DNA of 64,000 nt from Eublepharis macularius (lineage: Eukaryota > Chordata > Lepidosauria > Squamata > Eublepharidae): positions 196,578,311 to 196,642,310 of the forward strand of contig NC_072791.1 in assembly GCF_028583425.1 (NCBI RefSeq). The letters are read 5' to 3'. The notes beneath the pieces are model-generated. The model ran no database searches and had not been told where the DNA came from. It saw only the letters and a list, made by a program, of their open reading frames with translations. A program made the translations under genes and the position numbers. This document shows, piece after piece, positions 32,434 through 44,521 of the stretch; the first letter of the stretch is position 1; each line of letters starts with the position of its first letter.

Positions 32434-33741
32434 TAGAAATGTGCACTTGAAAAAAAAACGGTATTTTTCAAATTCGCATTTGGGGACAGTTTCCATACTG
32501 GTGTTTTGGTACCCAATATTATATCTGATTTTGGATTCAAATTCCAAATTTTTTCAGGTCCATTATTCCCTATAGGGGGTAGGTCTCTTTTGAGGGCTGG
32601 CATGGCTGTTTTTCAGGCAAGTGACACATACACTAAAGATCCCACAAGTTTCATTTGAATTTGATCAAGGGGGTCAAATACTATCCTGAACAAGGCAGCT
32701 GCAGCCATCCTACTTGTCACCATTCTTTCCTGGGGGGGGGGGGCTTATGCTTAACTTCAGGGCAAAGAAACAGATAGCTAAACACAAGAGCAAACACTGG
32801 CTAAAAGCCTTCCATGCAAACAGAACCAACAATCCTAACAGAACCAACATAAAACCAAAGAATCACTGCAGAAACACAAGCAAGTGTGACAAGCCCAACA
32901 CGTCACAGAATCCAAGCAAAACCCAGATCCAATGTGGCAAGCCCAACCGAAGCAATGTCAAACCAGAGAATCCAACTTGAAAAATCCCCTGCTGCAAAAA
33001 CACAAAAAAATCAAATCCTTTTAGGAACAGAGAAAAGGCAAAGCAGTTAAAAATTCCAAAACAATCCAACCCAAGAAATGAGAACCTAATAAATCAGGAC
33101 CCGCCTTTAAACCTCTTTAAAAGCAGCACAAAAACCACAAGGAAAATTTCTTTTAAAAAGAACCAGACAGAAAACAAAGGCTCCCTTCCACTCTCACTAC
33201 AACTCCCCCAGGAGAAAAAAAAACCACAGAGAAAAACTTGAAATAATATTGTGAAGTGATTTTAATTGTAAGCCACTTCAAGCTGGACTCTGAAGAGGTG
33301 GCATAGAAATATAATAAATAAATAAATAAATATTTTCTGTGCGCAACCAGAGCCATGGATGACCAAGCTGCAGGACAGGCCTGCTTTTTATACCCTTGGC
33401 TTATGCTCAGAGAACCATGGAAGGCTGTGAGAAAATTTCCATGATTGGACGGACAGTTCTAGTGCTTCCCTTAACATCTGATCCCATTGCCTGCCAGAGC
33501 TCCCTCTCCCCTCCCTCTTGTTGATCAGGAAACTTGTTAAAAAGAAGAAAAACAATTCTGGGAACATTAAAATGCTGGCCCCGGATATTTACAATTATAT
33601 CAGGAAATATTCAGGACCCAATTAACTGTATTCTGAGAATCCAGAATATCACTCAAAATACCCAGTTATATCAGGAAAATGTCGATAAGATTTTTTTTGG
33701 TATACATATTCAGACTGGAAATATCCAAATGCATGTCCCTT
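32434..33741. mobile_element. hAT element, 1.3 kb, different family
   Basis: Left end tagaaatgtgcacttg; right end ccaaatgcatgtccctt; exact 8-bp target-site duplication gaaacaag (32426-32433 and 33742-33749). The left arm (aaattcgcatttggggacag, gtttcatttgaatttgatca) matches the reversed fragment at 50955-51427. The right arm repeats atatc/ggaaat words. No transposase found; the centre is A-rich with many aacca words. A LINE tail sits inside at about 33238-33330. Confidence 0.88.
33238..33330 (+). mobile_element. LINE 3' tail inside the hAT
   Basis: gaagtgattttaattgtaag, ccacttcaagctggactctg, aagaggtggcatagaaatat and an aataaataaata tail: an L2/CR1-like 3' hairpin and tail. Confidence 0.7.
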
Positions 33742-33784
33742 GAAACAAGAAAAATGTTTCTCTCACACACACCACAACTAATAT

Positions 33785-34105
33785 TCAAGCTGTACTTGTG
33801 GATATAAGAGTGGTAAGCTGCAGTACTGCACATCAAGCTCTGCTCATGACCTGAGTTAGATTCTGGCAGAAGCCAGGTTCAAGTAGCTGACTCAAGGTTG
33901 ACTCAGCCTTTCATCCTTCCAAGGTCGGTAAAAAGAGTACCCAGGTTCCTGGAGATAAAGTGTAGATGACAGGGGAAAGCAATGACAAAACATCCTGTAA
34001 CAAAAAAAAACTGCCAAGAAAACGTCGTGATGCGATGTCCCCCCCATGGGTCAGTAATGACTCAGTGCTTGCGCAGGGGACTACCTTTACCTTACCTTTA
34101 CTTGT
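33785..34105 (+). mobile_element. tRNA-derived SINE (type 4)
   Basis: Head with agagtggtaagctgcagtac and gacctgagttagattctggc (B-box like), body gaagccaggttcaagtagct, ccttccaaggtcggtaaaaa, ggggaaagcaatgacaaaac, ccaagaaaacgtcgtgatgc, and end gggactacctttaccttacc. A clearly defined squamate SINE type with a single copy in this window. Confidence 0.8.
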
Positions 34106-35654
34106 GGATATGATGATATATCTGTTGCTGACCAGTACTATTTCTGTTTGAGGTTGATGAGTTTCATATTCAGATGTTTCCCCAAACCGAACAACAAACA
34201 GGCCCCATCCTGACTCTGACACAGCAGGGGTCTTCTTCCTACACTATCCTTAAATTGAATACTCAGTTACTTCCATTACCACTGATAATATGTTTTCTTT
34301 TTTACCTGGAATTAATTTAATTGCCGATTTATTCCAAAGATAGCTCTGCTTTTGGTTTGATTGGTGCATCTCTGCTGATTGTTTATTAATGTTTTTACTC
34401 CTGGTTTATATTTTTAGAATTGAAAGTAATCTTTTATTGATCAGTGGGTTGGATTATGTGCTTATTTTGCTGATTTTAAAATTATTTTGCTACTGGACAC
34501 CTCAAGAGCCATCTTACTGTGAGAGCGGTATTAAATACTTTGTTAAAATAAAACAAACAAAAATATGGGGAGGGGGGTCTATAAGGTATGTGCCCATGTT
34601 TCCTGCTTTGATCACATGTTACCTGTTATAATGTAAGTGTCCTTTCACACAATAGGTATGTATTGGAGTACAGACCTGAAGTAAGATATTTTATGGAGAG
34701 GGGCATGAGTACACTGAACGGCTAGGCTAGATTTGCCAGGCCCCCATTTACCTAAACCCTGTGACTCATTGGGCAGGGCTTGATGATGTAATAGCGGAAT
34801 TCCACTGCGGTCCCACTGGATAGTTGCATTAACAGTAGCACTTCCACCCACCATGTTGCACAATCATGTTGCTTGGAAGAGACTGTTTACCAGACTAAAA
34901 ATAACTAACTCCATACTAAATGCATATAGCTTTAGTGTAAAATTATTGCCTGCCATCTCCAATTTATCTGTGCCATACTTATCGTTCACAAGCAGGCATA
35001 GATCTAAACTACGGCACAGTATCAGATGTCCGAGGAAAAGGGACATGGTTATGATCATGCTACAAGTGTTTCGTTGATTAAATGAATGCATTGCATTCCT
35101 TTCTCAAGTGATATTGTAGAGCATAGGACTGCGGGATAGGATTCAAAACTATGTTTGGAGAGCCTGGGAGTGGGGGGGGGATAGAAATTAACCAGTGCCT
35201 TAAGCACTAAAAGGGGAGATTCTTACCCTACCTGCAAATCACTTGCTCCAACCTCTTGTTGCCAGATAGATGGATGTGGTTATGGTGCCATGAGGGGAAA
35301 GGACTGTATGCCTATTGGCAGTCTTAGCATTCATAAAATGTATTATTCTTGGCACAGAGGTGTTTAGGTTCTCTCAAGGGCCTTATGTTTGTGTAGTGAG
35401 AGGGGATGGGGCTTAAGAAGACTGCCTGGATATTATTCCCCTCAGCTATTAATAACAAAGTATTTCTTTTTCTGTAGTGAATAGTTCTGGAGTTTAATCT
35501 TGCATTATACCCCATTCATTCCTTTAGCCCTAATCTCAGATTTGGGGGGGTGGGGAGCAGTGAGGGCAGGATATTAACAGCGGCTATTCATTGGTGCAAA
35601 AAAGGTGGTGGTGAAGAGTCCTTGTGTGGAAGCAGAGCGTGTGTGAGTGTGTGT
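34106..35654. other. Mostly unrecognised
   Basis: 34640-34815 has a DNA-element flavour (ggaattccactgcggtccca) but no ends. Nothing else recognised; G runs at 35172 and 35545. Confidence 0.35.
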
Positions 35655-35900
35655 ATGCGTGCCATCACATCATAATCAATATATGATGATCCCAGCAAGG
35701 GGTCTGGAAAACCAGCTGTGCTTCTCACTTGCCTATGATGATGATGACCCAGCAAGGGGTTGTCAAGGCAAGTGAGAGGCACAGCTGGTTTTCCAGTGCC
35801 TTCCTCTGCAGAGTCTTCCTTGGTGGTCTCCCATCCAAGTACTGACCCTGCTTAGCTTCCAAGATCTGACAAGATCGGGCTATACCATGCCGCTTTCCCT
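35655..35900 (-). mobile_element. 5S rRNA-derived SINE with inverted duplication
   Basis: Minus strand: ggcatggtatagcccgatct, tgtcagatcttggaagctaa, gcagggtcagtacttggatg, ggagaccaccaaggaagact. This is the clearest 5S-like head of the window. The body segment ggcaagtgagaggcacagct, ggttttcc (about 35764-35792) occurs again inverted at about 35707-35735, with gacc/gatcccagcaaggggt doubled as well. The SINE therefore carries an extra inverted partial copy at its 3' side. Confidence 0.88.
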
Positions 35901-37059
35901 CCTGCATTTAAAGGTAATTTCATTATATTGCATTTGGAGAAATTATGTTTGGAAGCTATTCACTCACTACATGTAAAAACCCCTGTTTTTAAAAAACCTC
36001 TTTTCACTTCTGTGGCTTCAAACCTACTTTATCGATGTGGGCATGGGACCTCAGTGACAAACTGTTGTCTGGAAAGAAGTGGAAGTACATCCATCTTACC
36101 TGTACCCAAACATTTGTGTGTGCTAAATGTGGATAAGTTTTAGTGAGAACTTTGCAGAGAATGAAAATAAAGGGAGCTGGCAATGTCTAGCCCACATATG
36201 TGCTAGTAGAAAAGAAATCCAAAAATGGAGTGATTCATTAGACTTCAAAGGGGGAGAGACTGATCCTAAGCTGGTAGTTATCATTTAAGCCCTATTATTA
36301 CCTATATAGTGCTATGCAATACTGTGAGGGAATCTGAGCGATAAATGAGAAACAGGGTTGAAAATGTGAAAAGAAAGAGAAGTAACAGCAATCATGTAAA
36401 AGTTCCATAGCAGTGCGGAAACACTGTTGACCAGAGAAAAGTCTGAACTGTTCATGTTCTTAGGAAAGGGGTATGAACCAGGATGTTTTCCCACAGTCTC
36501 TTTCAGCAAGTGGCTAGTTTTCAGTGTTCAAAAAACACCTGTCAATCAAGACAGTTCTTGTAAGATCCCCTTTGCAAACATTAAAAACCTGAGTAAGGTA
36601 AGTGTTTTAGGAATAAAATGTGATGAATAACATTAAGTAATCATTCAGATGTGGAAATTGGATCACATGAGCAATCTGAAAGTGTTAGCAACATGGAAGA
36701 ATCCACTAATTGAAAAGAATTGCATTTGGAAGCTACAGAAAATGCAGTGTCATATGAGGTCAAACATGGGAAAGCATGTTTGTAGCAACTGCAGTGCAAT
36801 TGTTCATTTGGGTTATTGCCAAAATGAATTTAGCACTCTTTGATTGGAGGGGAGAGGTGGAAATCTGAGACACTAGAACGTCTCACTTTTCGATGAGGGT
36901 CTGGCTGTCTCCAGTAGAAAATTACACTAGGTGCTCTGCAGCATATAGATTTTGTACCTAATACTGATTAGGTTACCACCAAGGGACAGGGAGAGAAATA
37001 GGAAAATGGTAACTACCATGAGTCACATCACTTTACAGTTCTTTGATTGGAGGATAGTT
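35901..37059. other. No confirmed feature
   Basis: AT-rich. A weak exon-like block is at 36513-36598 (see findings). Nothing else recognised. Confidence 0.35.
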
Positions 37060-37160
37060 ATAGATTTATGAGCTGTTGTATTACATTGCAAACCGCCTTA
37101 GGCACATATTTGCGGACAGGCAGCATACACATTTTTCAAGTGAATACATAAATGGAGGGC
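37060..37160 (+). mobile_element. LINE 3' tail, decayed
   Basis: gttgtattacattgcaaacc, gccttaggcacatatttgcg, gacaggcagcatacacattt: a decayed 3' hairpin of L2/CR1 type. Confidence 0.5.
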
Positions 37161-37704
37161 TAGGACCAAACATCTTTCCCCCCCAAAAGCCTAACTATGA
37201 GAAGGCAGAGCAACGGCAACTAGAGACTTGCAAAACTAAACACAGTTGGCAGTATTGCATCACATTGTAACGGATATAGCCAGAAATACAGCGGGACTAA
37301 ATTTGACCAAAAATATCATAGAGGATGCCTGTGCATGCAGGAATAGAGTCAGCTTGGTCCCTCAGCCGGACATACCTTGAAGGGAGTCTAGAGGTTTAGA
37401 ATAGAACAATCTTGGAGAGGATCAAGAAACAAAATTGTAACACAATTATATGGCCCTGTATAGATTAGAAACTGTCTAATGCTTACCAATAGATATTATT
37501 TATTGAGGCCCAGGTGCAGAGAAGCGCCTGAGAATGGCAAAAATACCCAGGTTTGCAGAAGTGATGTTATGATTCAAGGATGGGTGGATTGTTTGTTGGC
37601 CCAGAAGATACACATATATTTGAGAAATTTGTAATCACTATTTTTACATAAATTGTTAAGATAAAAATTATCAAGAATGAACTCACAATTTTCATATCTT
37701 TAAA
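37161..37704. other. No feature recognised
   Basis: Nothing recognised. Confidence 0.35.
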
Positions 37705-37796
37705 CACATGAAACTGCCCTGTACTGAATCGGTCCATCAAAATCGGTATTGTCTACTCAGACCAGCAGCAGCTCTCCAACACCTCAGGCTGAGATT
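37705..37796 (-). mobile_element. tRNA-derived SINE (type 2) fragment
   Basis: acacatgaaactgccctgta, ctgaatcggtccatcaaaat, cggtattgtctactcagacc: the 3' half of the family also at 28107-28265. Confidence 0.75.
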
Positions 37797-38985
37797 TTTC
37801 AGACCCCTTTTGCACGTACAGTTTAAAGCGCTATTTCTGAGCAGTCGGGGCAATTGCAAGGGCTTTGGCTAGACACCCGCTCCTTTCACATTGTTCCTAG
37901 CAGTTTTGATTTGGCCTCTTGTGATTCCTTTCAGAGCTGCCTTGAAGCCTCTGTTCAGTTTCAGGCTTTCAAGGCATTGCAGTGCACGTCACCTTTTTTA
38001 AAAACTTTGAGCATGCGTAGTAACGTTTCAACATTACTATGTCTTCTGACCAACAAGGCCTCCCCCATGCCCACCTTTATGTCAACCACCCACATCCATC
38101 CCACTGTTCTCAGGGGTAAGGCAGGACTTCCCTTTGCATGGGGGGGGGGAGAGCCGAATTGTACCGAGCCCCAGCTCAGCTGAGATGCGCCAAGCTGGGG
38201 CTTAGCTGGAGTGGCCGCTCTCCTGCTCCGCAGATGAGCCCTGGCTTGGTGTGTCTCAGCTGAGCATGCAGTGAGCTGCAGCTCAGCTGGGGTGGCTGCT
38301 CTCCTGACCAGGAGAGCCATGGGCATGGCTCACTGCGCATCTCAATGGAGCTGGGGCTGGGTACAAGTCTGCTCACCCCCCCCCATGCAAAGGGAAGTCC
38401 TGCCTTACCCCTGGGCTCAGTGGAGTGGGGGTGGGTGGTTGAAGGGTGGGAATGGGGGAGGGGCTTGTCGGTCAGAAGATGTAATAACATTGAAACATTA
38501 CTAGACATGCTCAAAGATTTAAAAAGGTGACGTGCAAATGAAAGTCTTGCCTTACCACTGGGAACAGTGGGGTGGGGGTGGGTGGTTGACAGGAGCGCTG
38601 CAGAGGAGAGCGGCTGCCCAAGCTGAGCTGCGGCAAGCCTGCTCTGCTTGCCCGGGAGGGCTGCAGAGTGGCCAAAAACAATGGTGGAAAAGGAGTTCAG
38701 AGAGCTGACTTGGGTGGATATGGTTGATTCCACACAAACCAATCATCTCACAGGGAAAAGGAGAGGGGAGGAAGCACTGCAAAAGTGTTCACACTGGCAT
38801 GAATCTGGCCAGCCCTGACTGGGCAGCTGATTAAAAATTAAATTGCGGTATGTCCACAGGGAGAACAACTGGGGTAACGCGGACAAAGAGCAGTACCGTG
38901 TCCCATGACTAGCTTGCAAGTGTGAAACCCCTGCAAATATGGGACGTGGAACAGGTACGGACACACTTTAAAATCTGAGTGTGAA
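37797..38985. mobile_element. Fold-back DNA element, about 1.2 kb
   Basis: Outer ends are loosely inverted: ccccttttgcacgtacagtt, taaagc at the left and ctttaaaatctgagtgtgaa, aagtacc at the right. Inside, 37985-38150 and 38375-38545 are long inverted arms sharing ttgagcatg, aacattactatgtcttctga and ggtaaggcaggacttccctt, around a GC-rich centre with agctcagctg words. A third diverged piece (gtcttgccttaccactggga) follows at 38540-38600. Open frames of up to 188 codons here are GC-rich artefacts. Superfamily and target duplication were not fixed. Confidence 0.6.
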
Positions 38986-40135
38986 AAGTACCTTACCTCT
39001 GTTGATTTAGCTAATATTGAAAATGTTGAATAATTATGTTTCCATAAAAGCTTAAAATGGAAGCAGAGACTCTCCCATAGTATTTACTTATGTACTATCT
39101 CTGCAAATGGATCTGAAATGTTACTGAGGTGTATTTCTTGCCAGGAGTTAAATGATCTGATATAGAAATAACTTAGAACTTCTTAAGTGCACGCCTACAT
39201 CTGAATCAGGCCTGGCCAGAGTAATCCAGAACAGCATGTTTCAGAAGTGAACAAAACTCACATTTCCACATGGCAGATCCAAATCAGTCATTTGGATTCC
39301 CTCACAGTTGGCTTCTTTCTGAGGCAAAAAGACTAAAGCCAGGAGTTCCCTGAAATATTGGTATTTTTCTTGACCACATCGAAGAGTAGGTTCCAAATTA
39401 CAAAAGTAAAACTTCTGATAGACCCAAACACTGTCCCTGTCCGAAGGAAACTCACTAAATCAGAAAAAGAGTCACAGCTTCTTTCTTGAGCAACACTATT
39501 CATTGTAAGGTGTTAGGAACGGGACACGTCTGTAACCTGGACAGAACTGCAGCACAATTCTAAAGATGCTTTCACGGGAGTAAGTCCCATCAAATAGTAT
39601 GATTCTGAGTAGACCTGCCTGAATGGCACTGAAAATGCAGCAAGCCATTGCAATAAACAAATTGCTAGATAGTCTTTTATTAAAGCATGGCAAGGTTTAT
39701 AAAGTGATCTTGTAACTAAGGCAGAATAATTCCCTCCTAAATAACTCCTTACTTGCTAAATATCCACATTGATATTTTGAGAGTAATTTATTCTTCTTCG
39801 TAGATAAATTTGGATTAAGTTAGGAAGAGGCATTGGATTAGATGACTTTGAGGTAACTTCTAGTTCAGGTACCTTGCGTTTTAATCAGGTAATAACAAGA
39901 TAAACTCATCTATCTCCTCTGCCACAAAAATGTTTATTTTAAATCAATCAACCATAGGCCAATTCGTCTTCTCTCCCTCCTATCAACACACAACACTTTT
40001 ATTGCAAATCATTCAGCCAGTTCATTTCATCCATTTCTTTGCTCTGAGTCCAGCACATGTTTTATTTTTACCTTAAATTTAATTTAATAGACATTTTAGC
40101 ACGATTGCATGATGTGCAGTTATGTCCTTTGTGTA
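38986..40135. other. Mostly unrecognised
   Basis: 39545-39625 (cacaattctaaagatgcttt, gggagtaagtcccatcaaat, gattctgagtagacctgcct) is a decayed short palindromic repeat. The rest is unremarkable. Confidence 0.35.
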
Positions 40136-40505
40136 GGATTGTCAGCCCCCTGGCCCAGCTACTACCTGTGCCACACCTGGCTGGCAGGAGAGGGTATTGT
40201 TGAGAAATGGCACATGTGTGCTCCATAGTGTTTTCAAAGACATCATTTCCAATTCAAACTGGAAGTGACAGGGCCTCTGCAGGGCTAATTCTTTAGGAAT
40301 ATTCACAAAACATAGAAAACACCCTATATTTGGGGCCAATTCCTGAAGAGTCAGCCCTGCTGAGCCCCCGTCACTTCTCGGTTTGAACCTCACATGATGT
40401 CATTGATAGCCCCATAGAGTACAAATGTGCTTTGCACACATGCTTGTGAGAAAAACCAGAACACCCCTCCCCCAAGATTTGAAGGTAGGGGGTCCTGGCA
40501 ACCCT
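40136..40505. repeat. Probable MITE (gttgccaac-type ends)
   Basis: Starts aggattgtcagccccctggc and ends gtagggggtcctggcaaccc, inverted ends typical of a squamate non-autonomous DNA element. Contains cttccaattcaaactggaag, a small palindrome. Confidence 0.5.
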
Positions 40506-40844
40506 GCCTTTTTGCCTACTGGCTCCCCAAAAACATCATGTTGTTCTTTGCAGGAGACTATCACAAAGTCTGCACCAGCTCAGTGAAATATACGTGGCCA
40601 TGTATGCCGTCCCTGGGACCTCGCAACTTGACTCTGACCTACGTGAGGATGCTGATTCCATTTATATGAAGTGCTTCCACAAGAGGCCAAATCTACATAT
40701 GCAGTAGAAGGAGGTGGTTGGATAGGCTGTAGGGATGCAGACGGAAATGTTGTTTGGGTCCATCTTGTTTTTGTTTGTTACAAATTGAGACGCCTTTAAT
40801 ATAGCTGTTGTTAATTGATTCAGCTGATATATCCATTAGTTTCA

Positions 40845-41102
40845 CCATCATCACCACAACATTTGATTTATATACTGCCCTTCAAGACAACTTAATGCCC
40901 ACTCAGGGTGGTTTACAAAGTGTGTGGTTATTATTTCCACAACAACAATCACTCTGTGAGGTGAGTGGGGCTGAGAGAGCTCCGAAGAACTGTGACTGAC
41001 CCAAGGTCACCCAGTTGGCTTCAAATGGACGAGCGGGGAATCAAACCCGGTTCTCCAGATTAGAGTCCCACCACTCTTAACCACTACACCAAACTGGCTC
41101 TC
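40845..41102 (-). mobile_element. tRNA-derived SINE (type 3)
   Basis: Inverted full-length copy: acaacatttgatttatatac tail side, hairpin gcccactcagggtggtttac, gaatcaaacccggttctcca (reversed B box), cttaaccactacaccaaact (reversed A box). Confidence 0.88.
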
Positions 41103-41372
41103 ATTGAGAAACACATCCCCAGGTATAACTGTAATGCCCACGCATAATTGGTTTGGGATGATATTGTCAGGAATTGTGCCCTTCCCTCAACAAATCTTCC
41201 ATTCCAGCTTTGAAGCAGATAGTTCAAAGTTTCTCTTTAGTGGATACGCTTAAAATTCTCACTTACAGAGCAGGCCAGGAGGGAAGAAATGGAATGGCTG
41301 AGGCAAGCAGATTCTCTGTGCTGAATCAAAAAGAGTCCAGTAGCACCTTTAAGACTAACCAACTTTATTGTA

Positions 41373-41411
41373 GCATAAGCTTTCGAGAATCACAGTTCTC
41401 TTCATCAGATG
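41373..41411 (-). ncRNA. Hammerhead ribozyme-like motif, family A left arm
   Basis: Minus strand: CTGATGA, one A, helix II GAGAA/TTCTC, GAAA, GC, TT, ATGC. Core boxes and helix II are intact. Helix I has three of four pairs (TCAT against ATGC). Confidence 0.55.
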
Positions 41412-41439
41412 AAGAAACTGGTTTCTTCTTGCCCTCCAT

Positions 41440-41479
41440 GCATCTGACGAAGAGAACTGTGATTCTTGAAAGCTTATGC
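41440..41479 (+). ncRNA. Hammerhead ribozyme-like motif, family A right arm
   Basis: GCAT (41440-41443), CTGACGA (41444-41450), one A, helix II GAGAA with TTCTT (one G.T pair), GAAA (41468-41471), GC, TT, ATGC (41476-41479). Helix I GCAT/ATGC is complete. Confidence 0.6.
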
Positions 41480-41576
41480 TACAATAAAGTTGGTTAGTCT
41501 TAAAGGTGCTACTGGACTCTTTTTGATTTTGCTACTACAGACTAACACGGCTAACTCCTCTGCATCAGTGCCGAAT

Positions 41577-43564
41577 GATTTCCACCCTAAGCAATTGAGC
41601 CAGCAAAGCGATTGGGGCAAATGCTGTGCACAGAAGTGTTAATCACAGTTGATGTGGGATGTACAAACATGAGACAAGAGTTCTAGTTGGATGCAAGTAG
41701 CCCTTCCCTCATGCTTCTTCTCCTTTACCCCAAGCAATGGGAACTGAAAGTAACATGCAGTGGGGGCAGGCATTCTGGTGCCACCTGAAATATAGCCCCA
41801 TTTGATCTCAGTTTCGATTTGAAAGTTATAGGAAGTTTCATTTGGACTTATTACTGTTCTGAAGTTAACAAACAGTTAATGTAGAATTTTAAAATTATAT
41901 TCCAAATTCACCTTCCACGTGGACTGTACCATTTCAGCCTGCAGATGGAGGATTCTGTTTTCAAGATGCCACGGTTTTATTCCAGCCTGCTGTCTGCTGT
42001 GTTCATTTCATATTTTTCAATATAGCTTAGCATTCAGAATGATACTATCCTCTCTACTCTTTCATGTATAGATCCAGCCTCACATATTTGCAAATAAGAT
42101 TGTGTGTGTTACTGGTTGGGGCATTACTATGTTCAATCCTTTTAAGTATTTTCTAAAAGCCTAAGATAACATGGGAACAAAACAATGGGAAAGTGATGTG
42201 CTAATCATCTTTTATAAATACATTGGAGGACTTCTGCATTGCTAAAATAAATTTCAACCTACCTCACTTTTGCCAAAAAATTGAAATTTATAGCTGAGAA
42301 GGTGTATTTTAGCATGGAACATCCTCCGACTTGTAATTCATCACTTTGTAGCCCTAGCAGTTTCTTCATTCACAATCAAGTGAACTCTGATTGCTTTATA
42401 ATTGCACAAATGCAGGTAATGAAAAGTCCTTGGTTGTTGGGGTTTGGGTTTCTTTTTTTTTGCCCCATCTGGCCTTCCTTTGTATCCATCTGTTTCTTTC
42501 ACTCAGTGTGCTGGAATCTTGCTACATGAAATGGAATCTAAACCCCTAACATAAGCCCTATGCAAGCCACCAACCTACGCCATGGCAAAGACTTCTCAAG
42601 AATCATCAGTTGCACCATTCTGACTATTCCTCAGATTTGTGAGTGCCTATGTGCACTATCGTGTATGAGCAGCTTTTAAAATCATGCTTTGTACTGAGTA
42701 GGTTCACTTATTAAGTAAGCAATGTTCTCTGGTTTCAGCTGATGCATTTCTGGCATGGGAAAGGGCACCGTTGAGCATCATTCTTCCAATTCAGCAGTTA
42801 ACAACACATGGAAGACTTTTGCACAGACTCTGTTTGATGCTACTGTTTGAATGGTAAGTACTGCACAACGATACATTAACAAATTCTTTGGAGGGGGGAA
42901 TCTTAAACTCTGCAAAATCAGCAACAAACCCACGTGTGTGTGTTCTGTAGTGTTGTTTTTTTTTAAGCTACATGACAGTTAATAAGTTCGGTGTTTGATT
43001 ATTCTGTCGTAGTGCTTCGGTCTGATTCTAATTTCTGGCCTTGTTTATTGCTTTTTAAAAACACTGTAATATAAATCCCTTTGTGGCTCACAAGGGCAAT
43101 TCATGTGTTCCTCACTTCAGTTTATTTAAGTAAGTGCTAGTGAATTTGACTTTTACCTGGAAGCTGACACAATGCTTATTGGGCACGAGCCAGTGAAACC
43201 CCATTGATTTTGCTGGTTGAAATTTATGTACCTAGTAAAATCACTTGGACCAAAAAGTGCTTTGCTTTCACTTGGTCGTGCCCATTGAGAGGATAACTGT
43301 CTGCTTTTTGTATTCTTTCAGGTGTGTATGTATGTTTTTACTATATAGATGTGAGGCCTTAGATGTAAATGCAGTGGTTTTTAACTGGTGTTGTACCCTC
43401 CATCAGGTTACAAAGGACAGCAGCATATTAACGCAATCCAAAGCAGGTTTCCTCAGGAAAAAGTCCCTTTATGTTCAGGGGATGTTACTGTCAGATGAAC
43501 ATGCATAGAATCACACTGTTAGAAATCTTGTTCGATCAATGAAACCCTGAATATGATATTTGCA
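41577..43564. other. No confirmed feature
   Basis: AT-rich. One weak exon-like block at 42739-42853 (see findings). Confidence 0.35.
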
Positions 43565-43632
43565 GTGCAATCCTAATGTCTATTGACCTCAATAGACTTA
43601 GGAAGGTATAACTCTGTTTAGATTTGCACTGT
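43565..43632. repeat. Short palindromic repeat ('ttaggattgca' family)
   Basis: cagtgcaatcctaatgtcta, centre ttgacctcaat, right aggtataactctgtttagat, ttgcactg. The arm ends cagtgcaa/ttgcactg are perfect. Confidence 0.7.
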
Positions 43633-44521
43633 TCATTCCACAATGCTAATTCTTCTGAAATCCAGGGGTTCGGGATAATATAGGTCCTCTTTGGAATTAG
43701 ATCTCTATCTTTTACAGTGTTTCAGCTTCTTAAGTTTAACAGCCTTGTGTGGCCCTAAGAAAGGTACCATTTTTAATTCCTGGCTCAAAGAGGTGTTGCT
43801 CCAGCAAACAAGATCATATTTTAAATTATTCATAATTATTTCCAAGGTAGTCTCTGAAACACTATGGCATTAATTAATTTAGCACACAGCTGGGGTTATC
43901 CTCACAGACATTCACTTTGCAAATGATTATTTCTGCCGCAGAAAATTAGACACAAAATCAAACATTTTAGTAATGCATTCTCCTTCTGTGATTCTCAGCA
44001 ATTGAAAGTAATGAATTGCTTCCCCTTTTGACACATGAAGAAGCTTTTATGCTGTGAGAAGAGTTTTAAAAAATACGCAATTTGAATTTAACTTTGAAAT
44101 CAAAGCACTTTCCTGTGATGAAAATTGGACATACACATACAAAAATCTCTCACAGTAATAGCATTAAATGTACCAAAAGTTCCATCAGGAGATCAATGAT
44201 AGTGCTGTGGTCTACTTTATAAAGGTAAGGATAGTGATTTTGAAAGTGTTTATGTGTACATTGCAATAAGTATAAACTATATATCCGTTTAATGGCAAAA
44301 GCTCTGAGTACTTAAAAATGAAAGTAAATGCTGACTGGCTTATATTAATCACGACCTTCCTCCCCCTCACACACATACAATTTAAAGCTGTAATTAATCT
44401 TCATGAAAGCCAGAATGAGTTTTAATGTGGATTCCTCTGACAAGTGAATAGCATTGCCATCTCAAATTTTTCAACCAGTCACCGTGTAAGTCAGAATTTT
44501 TGTTTGTTTATACAGCTGAAA
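43633..44521. other. No feature recognised
   Basis: AT-rich; nothing recognised. Confidence 0.4.

Larger units (their letters stand above)
41327..41567. mobile_element. Penelope-like element terminal palindrome (family A), two arms
   Basis: Fold-back of about 241 bp: the left arm caaaaagagtccagtagcac... is the inverse of the right arm ending ...ggactctttttg, continuing at the right with tactacagactaacacggct, aactcctctg. Flanks gtgctgaat (41318-41326) and gtgccgaat (41568-41576) fit a 9-bp target duplication with one mismatch. Each arm has a hammerhead-like core on opposite strands. No enzyme gene. Confidence 0.75.

Noticed and set aside
35800-35895. 5S rRNA gene on the minus strand
   Set aside because: Only part of the 5S sequence is present, with substitutions, and it is fused to a SINE body found in five other copies.
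38176-38742. 188-codon open frame on the minus strand
   Set aside because: Lies across the inverted arms of a GC-rich fold-back, with competing frames on the other strand. No domain recognisable.
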